Of a DNA stretch of 64,000 nucleotides, positions 27,025 to 37,633 are shown piece after piece. Every line of letters starts with the position of its first letter. The first letter of the stretch is position 1. The translations under genes were made by a program, and so were the position numbers. Source of the DNA: Clostridium sp. CAG:245 (GTDB taxonomy: Bacteria; Bacillota; Clostridia; TANB77; CAG-508); the NCBI GenBank assembly GCA_000435175.1, contig FR880046.1, positions 49,852 through 113,851 of the forward strand, read 5' to 3'. The notes below the pieces were generated by a model. That model was not told the origin of the DNA. It ran no database searches and saw nothing but the letters and a program-made list of their open reading frames with translations.

Positions 27025-28296
27025 ATGGAAGAAAAGGCACAATTTGGAATTGGATTTGTGTCAGGCAGACCGAATGTTTGCGCTGTTATAAACAACACAT
27101 ATAAGCATTTATTAAATCAAACTAAAAAGTTTGATAGAGAGGTTGAGTTAACGATATTCATATTGTATGATTTAAGTTACCAAAAAGAATCTAGAGAAGA
27201 AGATTTTTATAAAATATTACCAGAGGTACATAAAGATATAAAAATTGTTCATATTACTCCCCAATTAATAGAGGAGCAAAAATCAGGATTAGTTAAAGAG
27301 AAAATAATAACTATGGACGAAGCCAATTTATTCTTCGGCTATGGCTATGCAAAAGCAAGGAATACACTGCTATATAATGCGGTAATTAATGGAATTGATT
27401 ATTTTTTATACTGGGATGATGACGAATACCCAGTAGCATGTATTAAGAATAATACGAACGAAAACATTAAATGGAAGGCACAAAATAATATATTAGGGCA
27501 TTTGGAGAACATAGAAAATGCTGATATTACTTTCGGACATAGATGCGGATATAATTCGCCACTTCCATATATGGAATTAAAAAATCCATTTCATGAGCGT
27601 AGAATAAAGTCTTTTATAGAGGCTGTAAAAAATGAATTTATGACGTGGAAAGATGTTAAAGAATATTTGTCAAAAAATGATGGAATTGCCTATGCTGATG
27701 AAGAATTAATGAAAAAGAAAACTGTGAGTGAAATACAAATCCAAGGAACGCATAAACGTATATTGGGATCTCCATTGTGCCTAAACTTGAAACATTTAGA
27801 AAAAATTCCGGCATTTTATAATCCGGAAGGGGCAAGAGGAGAAGATGCATTCTTTTCTTTGTTATTGAATGAAAACAAAGTGGTAAGTGTACCGGTTTAT
27901 CATTTTCATGACCCATTTATAAAATTTAATAATGTTTTAGAAGGAAAGTATCCAAGGAAAATAGATAAAACAAAATCTAACGATAAAAGCGTTGAACAGA
28001 GATTTTATAAGGTGGCTAGAGGCTGGATTAAATACAGACCTTTATATTTGTATGCAACTAATAGAGAAAATTATGAAAAAGAAATAAAGAAAACAGTAAA
28101 AAATTTAAAGAGAGGCATTCCAGCAATGAATAAAATGTTTAAAGATAAAGACTTTAACATTTTATTGGAAGACCTAGAAAAATATAATTCAAATGTAAAA
28201 CAAGATTATGAAGATTTTCAACATGTACAAGTTGTTTGGAAAAAGTTGAAAAAAACAATTACTGAAAATAATAAAAAACTTGTAATCGCCCAATAG
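27025..28296 (+). CDS. Glycosyltransferase-like protein (GT-A fold suspected)
   Basis: 423 residues. I recognise no precise family. The N-terminal half looks like a GT-A nucleotide-sugar transferase: a starting beta strand GIGFVSGRPN, then NGIDYFLYWDDDEYPVACI around residue 130 with an acidic metal-binding cluster, and ITFGHRCGYNSPLPYMEL. A second conserved-looking stretch is NPEGARGEDAFFSLLLNENKVVSVPVYHFHDPF near 270-300. The C-terminal 100 residues are helical and Lys-rich. It is followed after 34 bases by a GT8 gene and probably acts in the same surface polysaccharide pathway. The last codons, Ile-Ala-Gln-stop, come from a REP-like repeat. GAAGGAG lies upstream. Confidence 0.65.
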   Translation: MEEKAQFGIGFVSGRPNVCAVINNTYKHLLNQTKKFDREVELTIFILYDLSYQKESREEDFYKILPEVHKDIKIVHITPQLIEEQKSGLVKEKIITMDEANLFFGYGYAKARNTLLYNAVINGIDYFLYWDDDEYPVACIKNNTNENIKWKAQNNILGHLENIENADITFGHRCGYNSPLPYMELKNPFHERRIKSFIEAVKNEFMTWKDVKEYLSKNDGIAYADEELMKKKTVSEIQIQGTHKRILGSPLCLNLKHLEKIPAFYNPEGARGEDAFFSLLLNENKVVSVPVYHFHDPFIKFNNVLEGKYPRKIDKTKSNDKSVEQRFYKVARGWIKYRPLYLYATNRENYEKEIKKTVKNLKRGIPAMNKMFKDKDFNILLEDLEKYNSNVKQDYEDFQHVQVVWKKLKKTITENNKKLVIAQ

Positions 28297-28315
28297 GGAC
28301 GCCCCTTTTTGGGCG
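28287..28315 (+). repeat. REP-like palindrome, copy 2 (supplies the stop codon of the glycosyltransferase-like gene)
   Basis: Sequence identical over the 29-base unit to copy 1. It encodes the C-terminal Ala-Gln and the TAG stop of the upstream gene, and ends 15 bases before the next start codon. Confidence 0.85.
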
Positions 28316-28330
28316 AAAAGAGGAGAGAAT

Positions 28331-29188
28331 ATGGGAGAGAAGGCTTATTTTACGACTTTATCAACAGAAAATTATTTACCAGGAGTTATTGCACTAAATC
28401 AAGCATTAAAAAATGTGCATTCTAAATATCCATTATATGCATTACTTAGCAACGAGATTTCTGAAGAGATAGAAGAAAAATTAAATAAAAAAGGTATAAA
28501 AACTATAAGAAGAGAAAAAGTTGACTTGCCTCAAGAAATAATAGATAGAAACAGGTCAAGGGCAAAGAATAGATGGAATTACACTTTTGATAAACTAAAT
28601 ATTTTTGAACTAACAGATTTCGAAAAAATTGTATTTATAGATAGTGACATTTATGTAAGACAAAACATAGATTGTTTATTTGATAAACCACATATGTCAG
28701 CCGTAATAGATAAACATTATGGTCCAAATTTAACGTGCAGATGCTTGGAGCTTACATCTGGGGTTATTGTAGTAGAACCTAGAAAAGGACAAATTGAAAA
28801 ATTTAAAGAAATAATAAAAACAATAATAGACAAACGAGATGCAATAGGGGATCAAGATATATTGCAGGAATATGACCATGAGTGGAAAAATAAACCTGAG
28901 TTACATCTAAAAAATAAATATAATATATTCTTTCCATATCTAGAGTACTATGTAAACTTTCAAGAATATTCGATGGATGACTTAGCTGTAATTCACTTTA
29001 TATATCCATGGAAACCTTGGATGCTTGATAAAGAAAACAGAGTTAACGAATATGTTGAATACATAGATGGATTTACGAAAGAATGCTATGAAGAAGAAAA
29101 AGCTCCAGAATACATAGATTGCTTATATGGAGATCGTAGACACGCTAAAAAGATTGTAGAAGAATATTGCAAACTAATTGAAGAGTAA
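28331..29188 (+). CDS. Glycosyltransferase family 8 protein
   Basis: 285 residues, related to glycogenin/galactinol-synthase-like GT8 enzymes. The opening KAYFTTLSTENYLPGVIALNQALKNVHSKYPL, the DXD metal motif in FEKIVFIDSDIYVRQNID near 110, a LTSGVIVVEP strand and GDQDILQEY near 175, and a late VIHFIYPWKPW stretch with the conserved His fit the family. The sugar and acceptor are unknown. AGAGGAGAGAAT precedes the ATG. It follows the other glycosyltransferase gene closely. Confidence 0.85.
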   Translation: MGEKAYFTTLSTENYLPGVIALNQALKNVHSKYPLYALLSNEISEEIEEKLNKKGIKTIRREKVDLPQEIIDRNRSRAKNRWNYTFDKLNIFELTDFEKIVFIDSDIYVRQNIDCLFDKPHMSAVIDKHYGPNLTCRCLELTSGVIVVEPRKGQIEKFKEIIKTIIDKRDAIGDQDILQEYDHEWKNKPELHLKNKYNIFFPYLEYYVNFQEYSMDDLAVIHFIYPWKPWMLDKENRVNEYVEYIDGFTKECYEEEKAPEYIDCLYGDRRHAKKIVEEYCKLIEE

Positions 29189-29336
29189 ATTATTAAAAAT
29201 ACAACAATTAGACACCTATTTATACTAAAAAAATAGTGCAAAAGATAAAATGCAACTGAAAGTTTACAAAAAGATAATGAAAATTGGTGGTGCAACTTTA
29301 TTTATTTGCTCTATAATTTAGGTGGAGGTGAGAAAA

Positions 29337-30719
29337 ATGAGATTTAGTGAAAAATTACCAAAACTAAGAAAAAACAATAATTTATCGCAGGAACAACTTG
29401 CAGAACAATTAGGCGTATCTAGACAAGCAGTTTCAAAATGGGAGGCTGGCAATTCCTATCCAGATATGGAAAAAATGCTACAAATGTGCCAAATATTAAA
29501 TTGCCACTTGGAAGATTTAATGGATGATGGTTCAATAGGAAATACTTCAATAGAAGGTTCGAAAAACAAGATTGATTTAAATGTATGCATGCAAGACTTT
29601 TTAAATTTTATAACAAAACTATATAATATGTTTGTTAGCATGAGGTTTAAAGAAAAAATCAAATTTATATTTGAAATGGTATTTATAATTCTAATTTTGT
29701 TGCTATCTGGGTTATTAATTATGAAACTTTTAGAATACATAATTTATGGAATTCTTCCATTACCTATATTATGGAAAATATTAAGCAAAGTAATTACGCT
29801 TATATTGATTGCAGTTGGAGGAGTAATTTTTATTCATTTACTAAAAATTAGGTATCTAGATTATTATGTAACAATAGAGGATCAAAATATTACGAAGAAG
29901 AGTATTGAAGAACCTATTGAAAAAACAGAAAATAGACACTACGAAGAAAAGTCAAAAGAAAAAATAATTATTAGAGATCCAAAACATTCTGGTCCGGCTT
30001 TTCTAAAAGTAATTGAAAAAATCATAGTAATAATGATAAAACTATTTATGATTTTCATTGCAATTCCAGTGGTAATAGGATTCGTAATTGATGTTGGTTG
30101 CACAGTGGTTTCATTGTACCATATTATATATGGAAATATATTCGCGGGAATTGCATTTGTTGGAATTGGTATAGCTTTAATTCTTTATAGCTTTATGGAA
30201 TTAGCATTTAATTTTGTTGTAGACAAAGAACAACATTTTAAGAAAATATTTATAATTGCAATAATAGGCTTGATAACTTGCGGGGTAGGAGCAGGAATAG
30301 CAATAGGGTCATACCTAAATTTCGAACATGGTTCAACAGATCAATATAATGAATATAAAACATTATCACAAGAAATTCCAATGTCTGATAATTTATGGAT
30401 AACAAAAAACTATGAGCATGAATATATTATAGACAATTCAATAGGTACAGTAAACATTGAAGTAAAATATTTGAATGGAATAGAGCCTAAATTAGAAATA
30501 GAAAACAGAAAAAATTCTAATGACGAAAACTATCAGTATTGTCTTGTAACATATGACACAAATAGATATATGTTGTATAAAAATATATTACAGGATATAA
30601 AAAACAAAAAACTTATTGACTATGAGAATCTAAATTCTATTAAATTAAAGATAACAGTATCACAAGAAAACTATGAAAAATTACAACAAAATTATGAAAA
30701 ATACTGTAAACAATATTAA
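29337..30719 (+). CDS. XRE family transcriptional regulator with membrane domain
   Basis: About 460 residues. Residues 1-60 are a Cro/CI-type helix-turn-helix (LPKLRKNNNLSQEQLAEQLGVSRQAVSKWE). The rest has two pairs of hydrophobic helices (about 100-165 and 225-325) and a soluble extracytoplasmic C-terminal domain. Such membrane-linked XRE proteins are common in clostridia, where they are thought to sense envelope signals. ATG 29337 follows GGAGGTGAGAAAA; a GTG 15 bases upstream is less well placed. No partner gene is evident. Confidence 0.85.
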   Translation: MRFSEKLPKLRKNNNLSQEQLAEQLGVSRQAVSKWEAGNSYPDMEKMLQMCQILNCHLEDLMDDGSIGNTSIEGSKNKIDLNVCMQDFLNFITKLYNMFVSMRFKEKIKFIFEMVFIILILLLSGLLIMKLLEYIIYGILPLPILWKILSKVITLILIAVGGVIFIHLLKIRYLDYYVTIEDQNITKKSIEEPIEKTENRHYEEKSKEKIIIRDPKHSGPAFLKVIEKIIVIMIKLFMIFIAIPVVIGFVIDVGCTVVSLYHIIYGNIFAGIAFVGIGIALILYSFMELAFNFVVDKEQHFKKIFIIAIIGLITCGVGAGIAIGSYLNFEHGSTDQYNEYKTLSQEIPMSDNLWITKNYEHEYIIDNSIGTVNIEVKYLNGIEPKLEIENRKNSNDENYQYCLVTYDTNRYMLYKNILQDIKNKKLIDYENLNSIKLKITVSQENYEKLQQNYEKYCKQY

Positions 30720-30869
30720 AACTAAATAAAAAATAACAGGAGTGTGCTTTTGAAAAGAAGTGCACTTAAATTATAAAAAATAAAAGAACAAAAGTTTGCA
30801 AAACTATTGAAAAGACACTATAAATGTGCTATAATAACAGTGCAAAAATTTTATTAAAGGATGATTTTA

Positions 30870-33698
30870 ATGAATGATAATATTATTATAAAAGGCGCAA
30901 AAGAACACAATTTAAAGAATATAGATTTAACAATTCCAAGAAATAAATTGGTAGTTGTTACAGGACTTTCGGGTTCTGGAAAATCTTCACTTGCCTTTGA
31001 TACTTTGTATGCAGAAGGACAAAGAAGATATGTAGAGAGTTTGTCTAGTTATGCAAGGCAATTCTTAGGTATGATGGAGAAACCTGAGGTTGAGTCTATT
31101 GAAGGACTTTCACCTGCTATTTCTATTGACCAAAAGACTACATCTAAGAACCCACGCTCTACAGTTGGAACGGTTACGGAGATTTATGATTATTTGCGTT
31201 TATTATATGCAAGAATTGGAGTGCCATATTGTCCAAACTGTGGTAAGAAAATTGAAAAGCAGACTATTGACCAGATTGTTGATAATATTCTGGAACTTGA
31301 AGAAGGAACAAGACTTCAAGTTTTAGCTCCTGTTGTACGTGGAAGAAAGGGAGAATTTACAAAACAGTTAGAAGATTATCAAAAAGCAGGTTTTATTAGA
31401 GTAAGAATAGATAGTCAAATGTATGAGCTTGGAGAAGATGAAATTACTCTTGATAAAAAGAAGAAACATAATGTTGATGTTGTGGTAGACAGGTTAATTA
31501 TTAAAGAAGGTATTCGTGCAAGATTAACTGAATCTGTTGAAACAGCAATGAAATACGCAAACAACCTAGTTACAATAGATGTACCGGGACAAGAAGAAAA
31601 AATCTATTCTCAAAATTACGCATGTACGGATTGTGGTATTAGTTTTGAAGAGTTAACACCAAGAATGTTCTCTTTTAACAATCCATTTGGAGCCTGCCCA
31701 GAGTGTACTGGTATTGGCTATTTAATGAGAATTGATGAGGATTTAATAATTCCAGATAAAGATAAGACACTATATGATGGTGTAAAAGCTTTCGGAGCTA
31801 GCACCATGAAAAAAGGCGATACTATGGCTAAGATGTACTTTGAGAGTATTGCAAAACATTATGGAGTTAAAATTAAAGATGTTCCAATTAAAAAATTACC
31901 AAAGGATTTCTTAAATAAAATTCTATATGGTACAGGAGATGAAGTAATTGATTTTGAATATACATCTGCTGCCGGAACAAGAAAATTTTCTACTCCATTT
32001 GAGGGCGTAATTCCAACCCTTGAAAGACGTCATAATGAAACAAAATCTAATGGTATGAGAAGTTTTTACGAGATGTACATGAGTGAGTCTCCCTGTCTTG
32101 CTTGCCATGGGGCTCGTTTAAGAAAAGAAAGTTTATCTGTAAAAATTGGAAATTTAAACATAAAAGAACTTACAGATATGTCAATAGATAAAATAAAAGA
32201 ATATATAAATAACATAGAGCTTACACCAACCCAGGCAATGATTGCAGAACAGATCTTACAAGAGTTAAATAAACGTTTACAATTTTTAATAGATGTTGGA
32301 CTTGATTATTTAACACTCTCGAGACCAGCTGGTTCTTTATCTGGTGGTGAAGCACAACGTATTAGGCTTGCAACCCAAATCGGTGCTGGTCTTACAGGGG
32401 TTCTATATATTCTTGATGAACCAAGCATTGGACTTCATCAAAGAGATAATGACAAGCTAATTGCTACATTGAAGAAATTAAGAGATTTAGGAAATTCTGT
32501 TATAGTTGTAGAACATGATGAAGATACGATGTATGCTGCTGACCAGATTATAGATATTGGACCAGGAGCCGGAGTACATGGTGGAAATGTAATGGCACAA
32601 GGAACTGCAGAAGAGATAAAAAATACACCAGGTTCTATAACAGGTGATTATTTGAGTGGAAGAAAACAAATAGTAGTTCCAAAGAAAAGAAGAAAGTCTA
32701 ATGGAAAATCTATAGAAGTAGTTGGGGCAACAGAACACAACCTAAAAAATATTACAGCAAAATTTCCATTAGGACAATTTATATGTGTAACAGGTGTTTC
32801 TGGTTCAGGAAAATCAACACTCGTAAACGAAATTTTATATAAGACGATTGCAAGAGACTTAAATGGTTCTAATGAAAAGCCAGGAAAATGCAAGCAAGTA
32901 AAAGGCCTTCATAATATAGACAAGATAGTAAACATAGACCAATCACCAATAGGAAGAACTCCTCGTTCAAATCCAGCAACATATACTGGTGTGTTTGATA
33001 TGATAAGAGATTTATTTGCAGGCACAAACGAAGCAAAAATGAGAGGATATGACAAGGGAAGATTTAGCTTCAATGTTCCAGGTGGAAGATGCGAAGCTTG
33101 CTCTGGAGATGGAGTCTTAAAAATAGAAATGCATTTCTTATCAGATATATATGTTCCTTGTGAAGTTTGCAAAGGAAAACGTTATAACAAAGAGACATTG
33201 GAAGTAAAATATAAAGGAAAATCAATATCAGATGTTCTAGACATGACTGTTGAAGAAGCATTAGAATTCTTCGATAAAATACCAAGAATAAAATCAAAAA
33301 TTCAAACATTGTATGATGTTGGTTTAGGTTATATCAAATTAGGACAACCTTCAACAACACTATCTGGTGGCGAGGCTCAACGTGTAAAATTGGCAACAGA
33401 ACTTTCTAAGAAAGCAACAGGAAAAACCTTATACATCTTAGATGAACCAACCACAGGACTACATATTGCAGATGTTCATAGATTAGTAGATATTTTACAA
33501 AGACTTGTAGATACAGGAAATACAATAATTGTAATAGAACATAATCTAGACTTAATAAAAACTTGCGACCACATAATAGATTTAGGACCGGAAGGCGGAG
33601 ATAAAGGTGGACAAGTAATAGCAGTAGGAACACCAGAACATATTGTAAAAAATGAAGATAGTTATACAGGAAAATTCTTAAAAAAATATCTTAATTAA
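30870..33698 (+). CDS. uvrA: Excinuclease ABC subunit A
   Basis: 942 residues, full length. UvrA finds bulky DNA lesions with UvrB in nucleotide excision repair. Both ABC ATPase modules are visible: Walker [15 protein letters not shown] near 33 and [14 protein letters not shown] near 640; signatures [13 protein letters not shown] near 490 and [13 protein letters not shown] near 833; Walker [10 protein letters not shown] and LDEPTTGLH. Zinc modules CPNCGKK, CTDCG...CPECTG and CEACSGDG...CEVCKGKR are present. ATG 30870 follows AAAGGATG; an ATG nine bases upstream is less well spaced. No uvrB is adjacent. Confidence 0.97.
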   Translation: MNDNIIIKGAKEHNLKNIDLTIPRNKLVVVTGLSGSGKSSLAFDTLYAEGQRRYVESLSSYARQFLGMMEKPEVESIEGLSPAISIDQKTTSKNPRSTVGTVTEIYDYLRLLYARIGVPYCPNCGKKIEKQTIDQIVDNILELEEGTRLQVLAPVVRGRKGEFTKQLEDYQKAGFIRVRIDSQMYELGEDEITLDKKKKHNVDVVVDRLIIKEGIRARLTESVETAMKYANNLVTIDVPGQEEKIYSQNYACTDCGISFEELTPRMFSFNNPFGACPECTGIGYLMRIDEDLIIPDKDKTLYDGVKAFGASTMKKGDTMAKMYFESIAKHYGVKIKDVPIKKLPKDFLNKILYGTGDEVIDFEYTSAAGTRKFSTPFEGVIPTLERRHNETKSNGMRSFYEMYMSESPCLACHGARLRKESLSVKIGNLNIKELTDMSIDKIKEYINNIELTPTQAMIAEQILQELNKRLQFLIDVGLDYLTLSRPAGSLSGGEAQRIRLATQIGAGLTGVLYILDEPSIGLHQRDNDKLIATLKKLRDLGNSVIVVEHDEDTMYAADQIIDIGPGAGVHGGNVMAQGTAEEIKNTPGSITGDYLSGRKQIVVPKKRRKSNGKSIEVVGATEHNLKNITAKFPLGQFICVTGVSGSGKSTLVNEILYKTIARDLNGSNEKPGKCKQVKGLHNIDKIVNIDQSPIGRTPRSNPATYTGVFDMIRDLFAGTNEAKMRGYDKGRFSFNVPGGRCEACSGDGVLKIEMHFLSDIYVPCEVCKGKRYNKETLEVKYKGKSISDVLDMTVEEALEFFDKIPRIKSKIQTLYDVGLGYIKLGQPSTTLSGGEAQRVKLATELSKKATGKTLYILDEPTTGLHIADVHRLVDILQRLVDTGNTIIVIEHNLDLIKTCDHIIDLGPEGGDKGGQVIAVGTPEHIVKNEDSYTGKFLKKYLN

Positions 33699-33706
33699 TA
33701 CAAAGC

Positions 33707-33740
33707 AAATCCCCATTGGTTTTAAAACCGCAGGGGATTT
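33707..33740. terminator. Bidirectional terminator between uvrA and the LOG gene
   Basis: AAATCCCC pairs with GGGGATTT, and GGTTTT with AAAACC inside. It lies between convergent genes, with A-rich and T-rich flanks on either side. Confidence 0.7.
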
Positions 33741-33801
33741 ACTTTCTTTGCGGATACTTACCGCAGAGTTTTGAGCAAATTAAAAATGTAACAACTTATA
33801 C

Positions 33802-34353
33802 TTATGAAAGAGATTTCTCCAATGTGGGAACAATCTCATCTGTGGAGTTTACCACGGTATACAGTTTGGCGTCTTTTTCATCTGCAAAGCCTTCATCATA
33901 AACTCGTGCAAGAACGTGTAAAACGTCATTAAAGTAACCTTGCTCGTTGATGATAATGATGGGGCTGTTGTGTTCACCACAACGTTTTGCCTCTATGCTT
34001 GAAAAAAGCTCGTCAATTGTTCCGATGCCACCAGGCAGAAAAATATGCATGGAAGTATTCTTGAAAATCCAATCCTTGCGCTCACTAACAGTGTTAAAGT
34101 CAAACAAATTGCTGTAGAAAAGCTCTTCGGCATCGTTAATGTATGCCTGAGGAATAGCCACGATTATGTTGGCTTTATTAAGTAACATACATTTGTACAT
34201 AAGCCCCATAAGGCCTCTTGCACAACCGCCAAATACGAGAGTGTGCTTATGCGCAGTTATGAATTTTGTAACTTCAAGTGTTGCCGTGCAATAGCGGCTC
34301 CACTTAACGTTATCAGTTACATCACGAGACGAACATCCAACAAAAATATTCAT
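33802..34353 (-). CDS. LOG family protein (cytokinin riboside monophosphate phosphoribohydrolase-like; foreign-type gene)
   Basis: 183 residues of the TIGR00730/LOG family, which hydrolyses nucleoside monophosphates to free base and ribose phosphate. The signature PGGIGTIDE is at about 110 (LPGGIGTIDELFSSIEA), preceded by VFGGCARGLMGLM. The second of two adjacent ATGs is chosen because AAAGGAG then sits six bases away. Codon choice and GC content differ from the neighbouring AT-rich genes. No CGG is in frame. It is flanked by its own terminator. Confidence 0.85.
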   Translation of the reverse strand: MNIFVGCSSRDVTDNVKWSRYCTATLEVTKFITAHKHTLVFGGCARGLMGLMYKCMLLNKANIIVAIPQAYINDAEELFYSNLFDFNTVSERKDWIFKNTSMHIFLPGGIGTIDELFSSIEAKRCGEHNSPIIIINEQGYFNDVLHVLARVYDEGFADEKDAKLYTVVNSTDEIVPTLEKSLS

Positions 34354-34518
34354 CATATGCTCCTTTCAATTATACATGTGTATAAAACGAACTAACTAAT
34401 TTTACCACAGAATCTTCGAAAGGTCAACATAATAAAAAATAGCAAAATTACTCTATTGACAGATTAGAACAAAATACATATAATTACTGTATAAATAAAT
34501 TAGGAACAAGGTGAAAAA

Positions 34519-35223
34519 ATGGAAAATAATATAATAGAGAATAATATAACAATAGGAATAGAAGGACTAGTTGGAGCTGGCAAAACATCAATTTGTAGGG
34601 AATTATTAGACAAAATACCTAATAGTATAATATTACATGGTGGCAATTTATATAGAGGAATTGTATTTGCATTAATGTCTTCAGGAGCTGACATGAATAA
34701 GATTATGCATGGAACAGATAAACCAATTGATATAAAGCAAATGATGGATATATTAAAAGTAGAATTGAAAATAGAAAATAGAGAAAGTGTTGTTTATGTT
34801 GATGGAAAAGAAATAAATGAAGAAAGTTTACAATCAGACACAACATCAATGGCAGTTTCTAAAATTGCAAAAGATGCTGATAACACAAAATTCTACATAT
34901 TTGGAAGAAAATTAATAGATGCATATAAAAAGCAATATAATCTAATAATATCAGGTAGAGACTTAATGAAAATTTATCCTGAGCTAGATTATCATTTCTT
35001 CGTAACAGCAGATATAGATACAAGAGTAGATAGAAAAATGCATCAATATGAAAATGAAACAATAACAAGAGAAGAATTGAAAAAACATATTGAAGAAAGA
35101 GATATGTTGCAGGAGCAAGCCGGCTTCTACAAGAGATACAGCAAAACAATTGATGTTGATGTAACAGAATGCAAGAATGCAGAAGAATCGGCTATGAAAA
35201 TATTAGAAAAGATTGCTCAATAA
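34519..35223 (+). CDS. Cytidylate kinase-like P-loop kinase
   Basis: 234 residues with an N-terminal P-loop IGIEGLVGAGKTSICRELL and overall likeness to (d)CMP kinases (LYRGIVFALMSSGADMN, VYVDGKEINEESLQSD, LIISGRDLMKIYPELDYHFFVTADIDTRVDRK). It is a little longer than typical Cmk and its substrate is not certain. The central insert QSDTTSMAVSKIAKD matches the family. AACAAGGTG precedes the start. It lies 59 bases upstream of murD, with a REP-like repeat between. Confidence 0.8.
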   Translation: MENNIIENNITIGIEGLVGAGKTSICRELLDKIPNSIILHGGNLYRGIVFALMSSGADMNKIMHGTDKPIDIKQMMDILKVELKIENRESVVYVDGKEINEESLQSDTTSMAVSKIAKDADNTKFYIFGRKLIDAYKKQYNLIISGRDLMKIYPELDYHFFVTADIDTRVDRKMHQYENETITREELKKHIEERDMLQEQAGFYKRYSKTIDVDVTECKNAEESAMKILEKIAQ

Positions 35224-35230
35224 AATATTT

Positions 35231-35258
35231 CGCCCCCAAAGGGGCGTCCCTAATGGGC
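35231..35258 (-). repeat. REP-like palindrome, copy 3 (inverted, diverged)
   Basis: The reverse complement reads GCCCATTAGGGACGCCCCTT then TGGGGGCG, the same unit as at 26190 in opposite orientation. It fills the gap between the kinase and murD. Confidence 0.8.
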
Positions 35259-35282
35259 AAAAAACTAAAAAGGAGTTTAAGT

Positions 35283-36686
35283 ATGGATTTTGTAAATGAA
35301 AAGTTAGAAGAATTTAATAAATTCTTAGATGGTAAAAAGGTTGCTATAATCGGCATGGGTGTTAGCAATGTGCCTTTGCTTGATTATTTTTATGATAAAA
35401 ATGCGAAAGTTACAGTATTTGACAAGAGAAATTTATCAGATGAAATTATGGAAAAAATAAATAAATATAGATATGAAGTTGAAATAGGAGAAGATAATCT
35501 ATCTAGATTACATGGATTTGATGTTATTTTCAGATCTCCTAGTGCATTACCAACAATACCAGAGTTTGTAGAAGAAGTTGAAAGAGGTGCATTATTAACG
35601 TCTGAAATTGAAATGGTATTAAAGCTTGCACCATGTAAGGTAATAGGCGTAACTGGCACAGAGGGAAAAACTACTACTACATCAATTATATATGAAATAT
35701 TAAAGCAAACAGGACGTAATTGCTTTTTAGGAGGAAACATTGGAAAGCCTATATTTACTAAAGTAAAAGATATGAGACCAGACGATATAATTGTGCTTGA
35801 ATTAAGTAGTTTTCAATTAATGGGAATGGAAGTTAGCCCAGATATTGCAGTTGTAACAAATATGTTTCCAGACCACTTGAATGTACATAAATCATATGAG
35901 GAATATCAAGAAGCAAAGAAAAATATTCTCTTACATCAAGATAAAAACGGAATAGCAATCCTAAATAAGGATAATGATATTACTAGAAACTTTGCAAAAG
36001 ATGTAGTCGGAAAAGCTGTATTCTTTAGTAGTACAAAGCAATTAAAAGATGGATATGTGTATGACAGAGCTGACCAGATGATAAAACATTGTGTAGATGG
36101 AAAATGCATAGAGTTATTGAAAAAAGATGAAATAAAATTAAGAGGAATTCATAATTACGAAAATATTTGTGCTGCACTTGCAGCAACAGAAACAGTCGCT
36201 ACTAAAGAACAACAATTAAATGCAATAAAGAATTTTAATGGGGTTGAACACCGATTAGAGTTTGTAAGAGAACTAAATGGAGTAAGATATTACAACGATT
36301 CTATTGGAACTAGCCCAGCAAGTACAATTGCGGGATTGAATGCTTTTGATGAAAATATTGTATTGCTAGCAGGTGGATCAGACAAAGGATTAGATTACAA
36401 AGAAATTGGAGAAAAAATAGCACAAAAAGTAGGAACATTAATATTGACTGGCCCAACATCTGAAAAAATTGAAAATGCAACAGTCATAGCATTAGGAGAA
36501 ATGCAAGACAAGAAAATAGACATTATACATTGTACAAATCTTGAAGAAGCCGTTAAAATGGCAAAACAAAAAGCAGTAACAGGAGATGTAGTGTTATTAT
36601 CGCCGGCAAGTGCAAGCTTTGATGCCTTCAAAAATTTTGAAGAACGTGGAAAAAAATTCAAACAGTATGTAAATGAACTAAATTAA
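35283..36686 (+). CDS. murD: UDP-N-acetylmuramoyl-L-alanine--D-glutamate ligase
   Basis: 467 residues. MurD adds D-Glu to UDP-MurNAc-L-Ala in peptidoglycan precursor synthesis. The ATP loop VIGVTGTEGKTTTTSIIYEIL is near 120, then LELSSFQL, VVTNMFPDHLNVH, the KxxI region, GVEHRLEFV and YNDSIGTSPASTIAGL. The usual last motif LLSPASASFDAFKNFEERGKKF is present. ATG 35283 follows AAAGGAGTTTAAGT; an upstream in-frame extension crosses the REP-like repeat and is rejected. It is monocistronic, not in a dcw cluster. Confidence 0.96.
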   Translation: MDFVNEKLEEFNKFLDGKKVAIIGMGVSNVPLLDYFYDKNAKVTVFDKRNLSDEIMEKINKYRYEVEIGEDNLSRLHGFDVIFRSPSALPTIPEFVEEVERGALLTSEIEMVLKLAPCKVIGVTGTEGKTTTTSIIYEILKQTGRNCFLGGNIGKPIFTKVKDMRPDDIIVLELSSFQLMGMEVSPDIAVVTNMFPDHLNVHKSYEEYQEAKKNILLHQDKNGIAILNKDNDITRNFAKDVVGKAVFFSSTKQLKDGYVYDRADQMIKHCVDGKCIELLKKDEIKLRGIHNYENICAALAATETVATKEQQLNAIKNFNGVEHRLEFVRELNGVRYYNDSIGTSPASTIAGLNAFDENIVLLAGGSDKGLDYKEIGEKIAQKVGTLILTGPTSEKIENATVIALGEMQDKKIDIIHCTNLEEAVKMAKQKAVTGDVVLLSPASASFDAFKNFEERGKKFKQYVNELN

Positions 36687-36694
36687 CAAAACAA

Positions 36695-36731
36695 AAACCT
36701 TCTCATATAATACAGTATATGAGGAGGTTTT
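36695..36731 (+). terminator. Rho-independent terminator after murD
   Basis: AAACCTTCTCATAT pairs with ATATGAGGAGGTTT with one bulge, and is followed by a short T-run. Confidence 0.75.
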
Positions 36732-36791
36732 AATAATGCAAGAACATTATTAAAATATATCTTCCAGAATAGTTCGAGGGAGGATACAAAT

Positions 36792-37076
36792 ATGTTAAAT
36801 ACTGATGAGTATATGAAAACTATAATTGGAGATACATATACAAGAAGTGAGATAAACATAAAAGAGCCAACTTTACAGACGGTAGATTTATATCCAGAGT
36901 CATACTTAAAAATTAATCCGATAGTTATAAATAAATGCAAAAAAATTACACAAAAACCAACAAAAACTTTAATTAATCAAATTACAGATGAAATTCTTGA
37001 AGAATTAAATGAAAAAAATACCAAAGATGACATAAAAAGGGCGTTTATTCAAACTTTAGTATTAAATCAACTTTAA
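36792..37076 (+). CDS. Hypothetical 94-residue protein
   Basis: I do not recognise it. The product is soluble and charged, without a signal peptide. The C-terminal third (LINQITDEILEELNEKNTKDDIKRAFIQTLVLNQL) looks helical. GGGAGGATACAAAT precedes the ATG, and codon use matches the AT-rich neighbours, so it is likely a real native gene. It stands between the murD terminator and a CBS protein gene, apparently alone. Confidence 0.6.
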   Translation: MLNTDEYMKTIIGDTYTRSEINIKEPTLQTVDLYPESYLKINPIVINKCKKITQKPTKTLINQITDEILEELNEKNTKDDIKRAFIQTLVLNQL

Positions 37077-37173
37077 AAGAAAATTTTGCCAAATCAGCAA
37101 AATTCAAACTGTATATTCAATTTTCAAATGTGCATAATAATATTGTAAATTTTTTTGAAAGGTGGATATATAA

Positions 37174-37611
37174 ATGAAAGTTAAAGATTGTATGTGTAAT
37201 CATGTTAATTTTGTAAAACCAAACACATCTGTACAGGACTGTGCTAAAATGATGTGCGAATGCCATATTGGTTGTACTCCAGTATGCGATGATTCAAACA
37301 GATTAGTAGGAATTGTAACAGATAGAGACATTCTTTTAAGAGCAGTTGCCTGTGATAAAGATACTTGCAAGACCCAAGTTAGCGAGATAATGACAACACA
37401 GCCATGCTCATGTACTCCAAACAGCGAAATTACAGAGGCTGAAAGATTAATGTCTGAAAAACAAATTAGAAGAATACCTGTAACACAAAACAACAAAGTT
37501 ATCGGAATTTTAACATTAGGAGATTTAGCCGCAAATCAATCAGTAGACCAAAAAGAATTGTGTGATACAATAGAATGTATTTGTGGAACAGACGAGCGTA
37601 ATGCAGAGTAA
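37174..37611 (+). CDS. CBS domain protein, Cys-rich
   Basis: 145 residues with two CBS domains in tandem (about 1-65 and 70-130). The CBS marks are VTDRDILLRAVA and VIGILTLGDLAA. CBS pairs bind adenine nucleotides. The protein holds an unusual number of cysteines (CMCNH, CECHIGCTPVCD, CSCT, CECICG), common in clostridial members. AAAGGTGGATATATAA precedes the ATG. Partners are unknown. Confidence 0.88.
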   Translation: MKVKDCMCNHVNFVKPNTSVQDCAKMMCECHIGCTPVCDDSNRLVGIVTDRDILLRAVACDKDTCKTQVSEIMTTQPCSCTPNSEITEAERLMSEKQIRRIPVTQNNKVIGILTLGDLAANQSVDQKELCDTIECICGTDERNAE

Positions 37612-37633
37612 CAAAAAATATAGATAAATAACA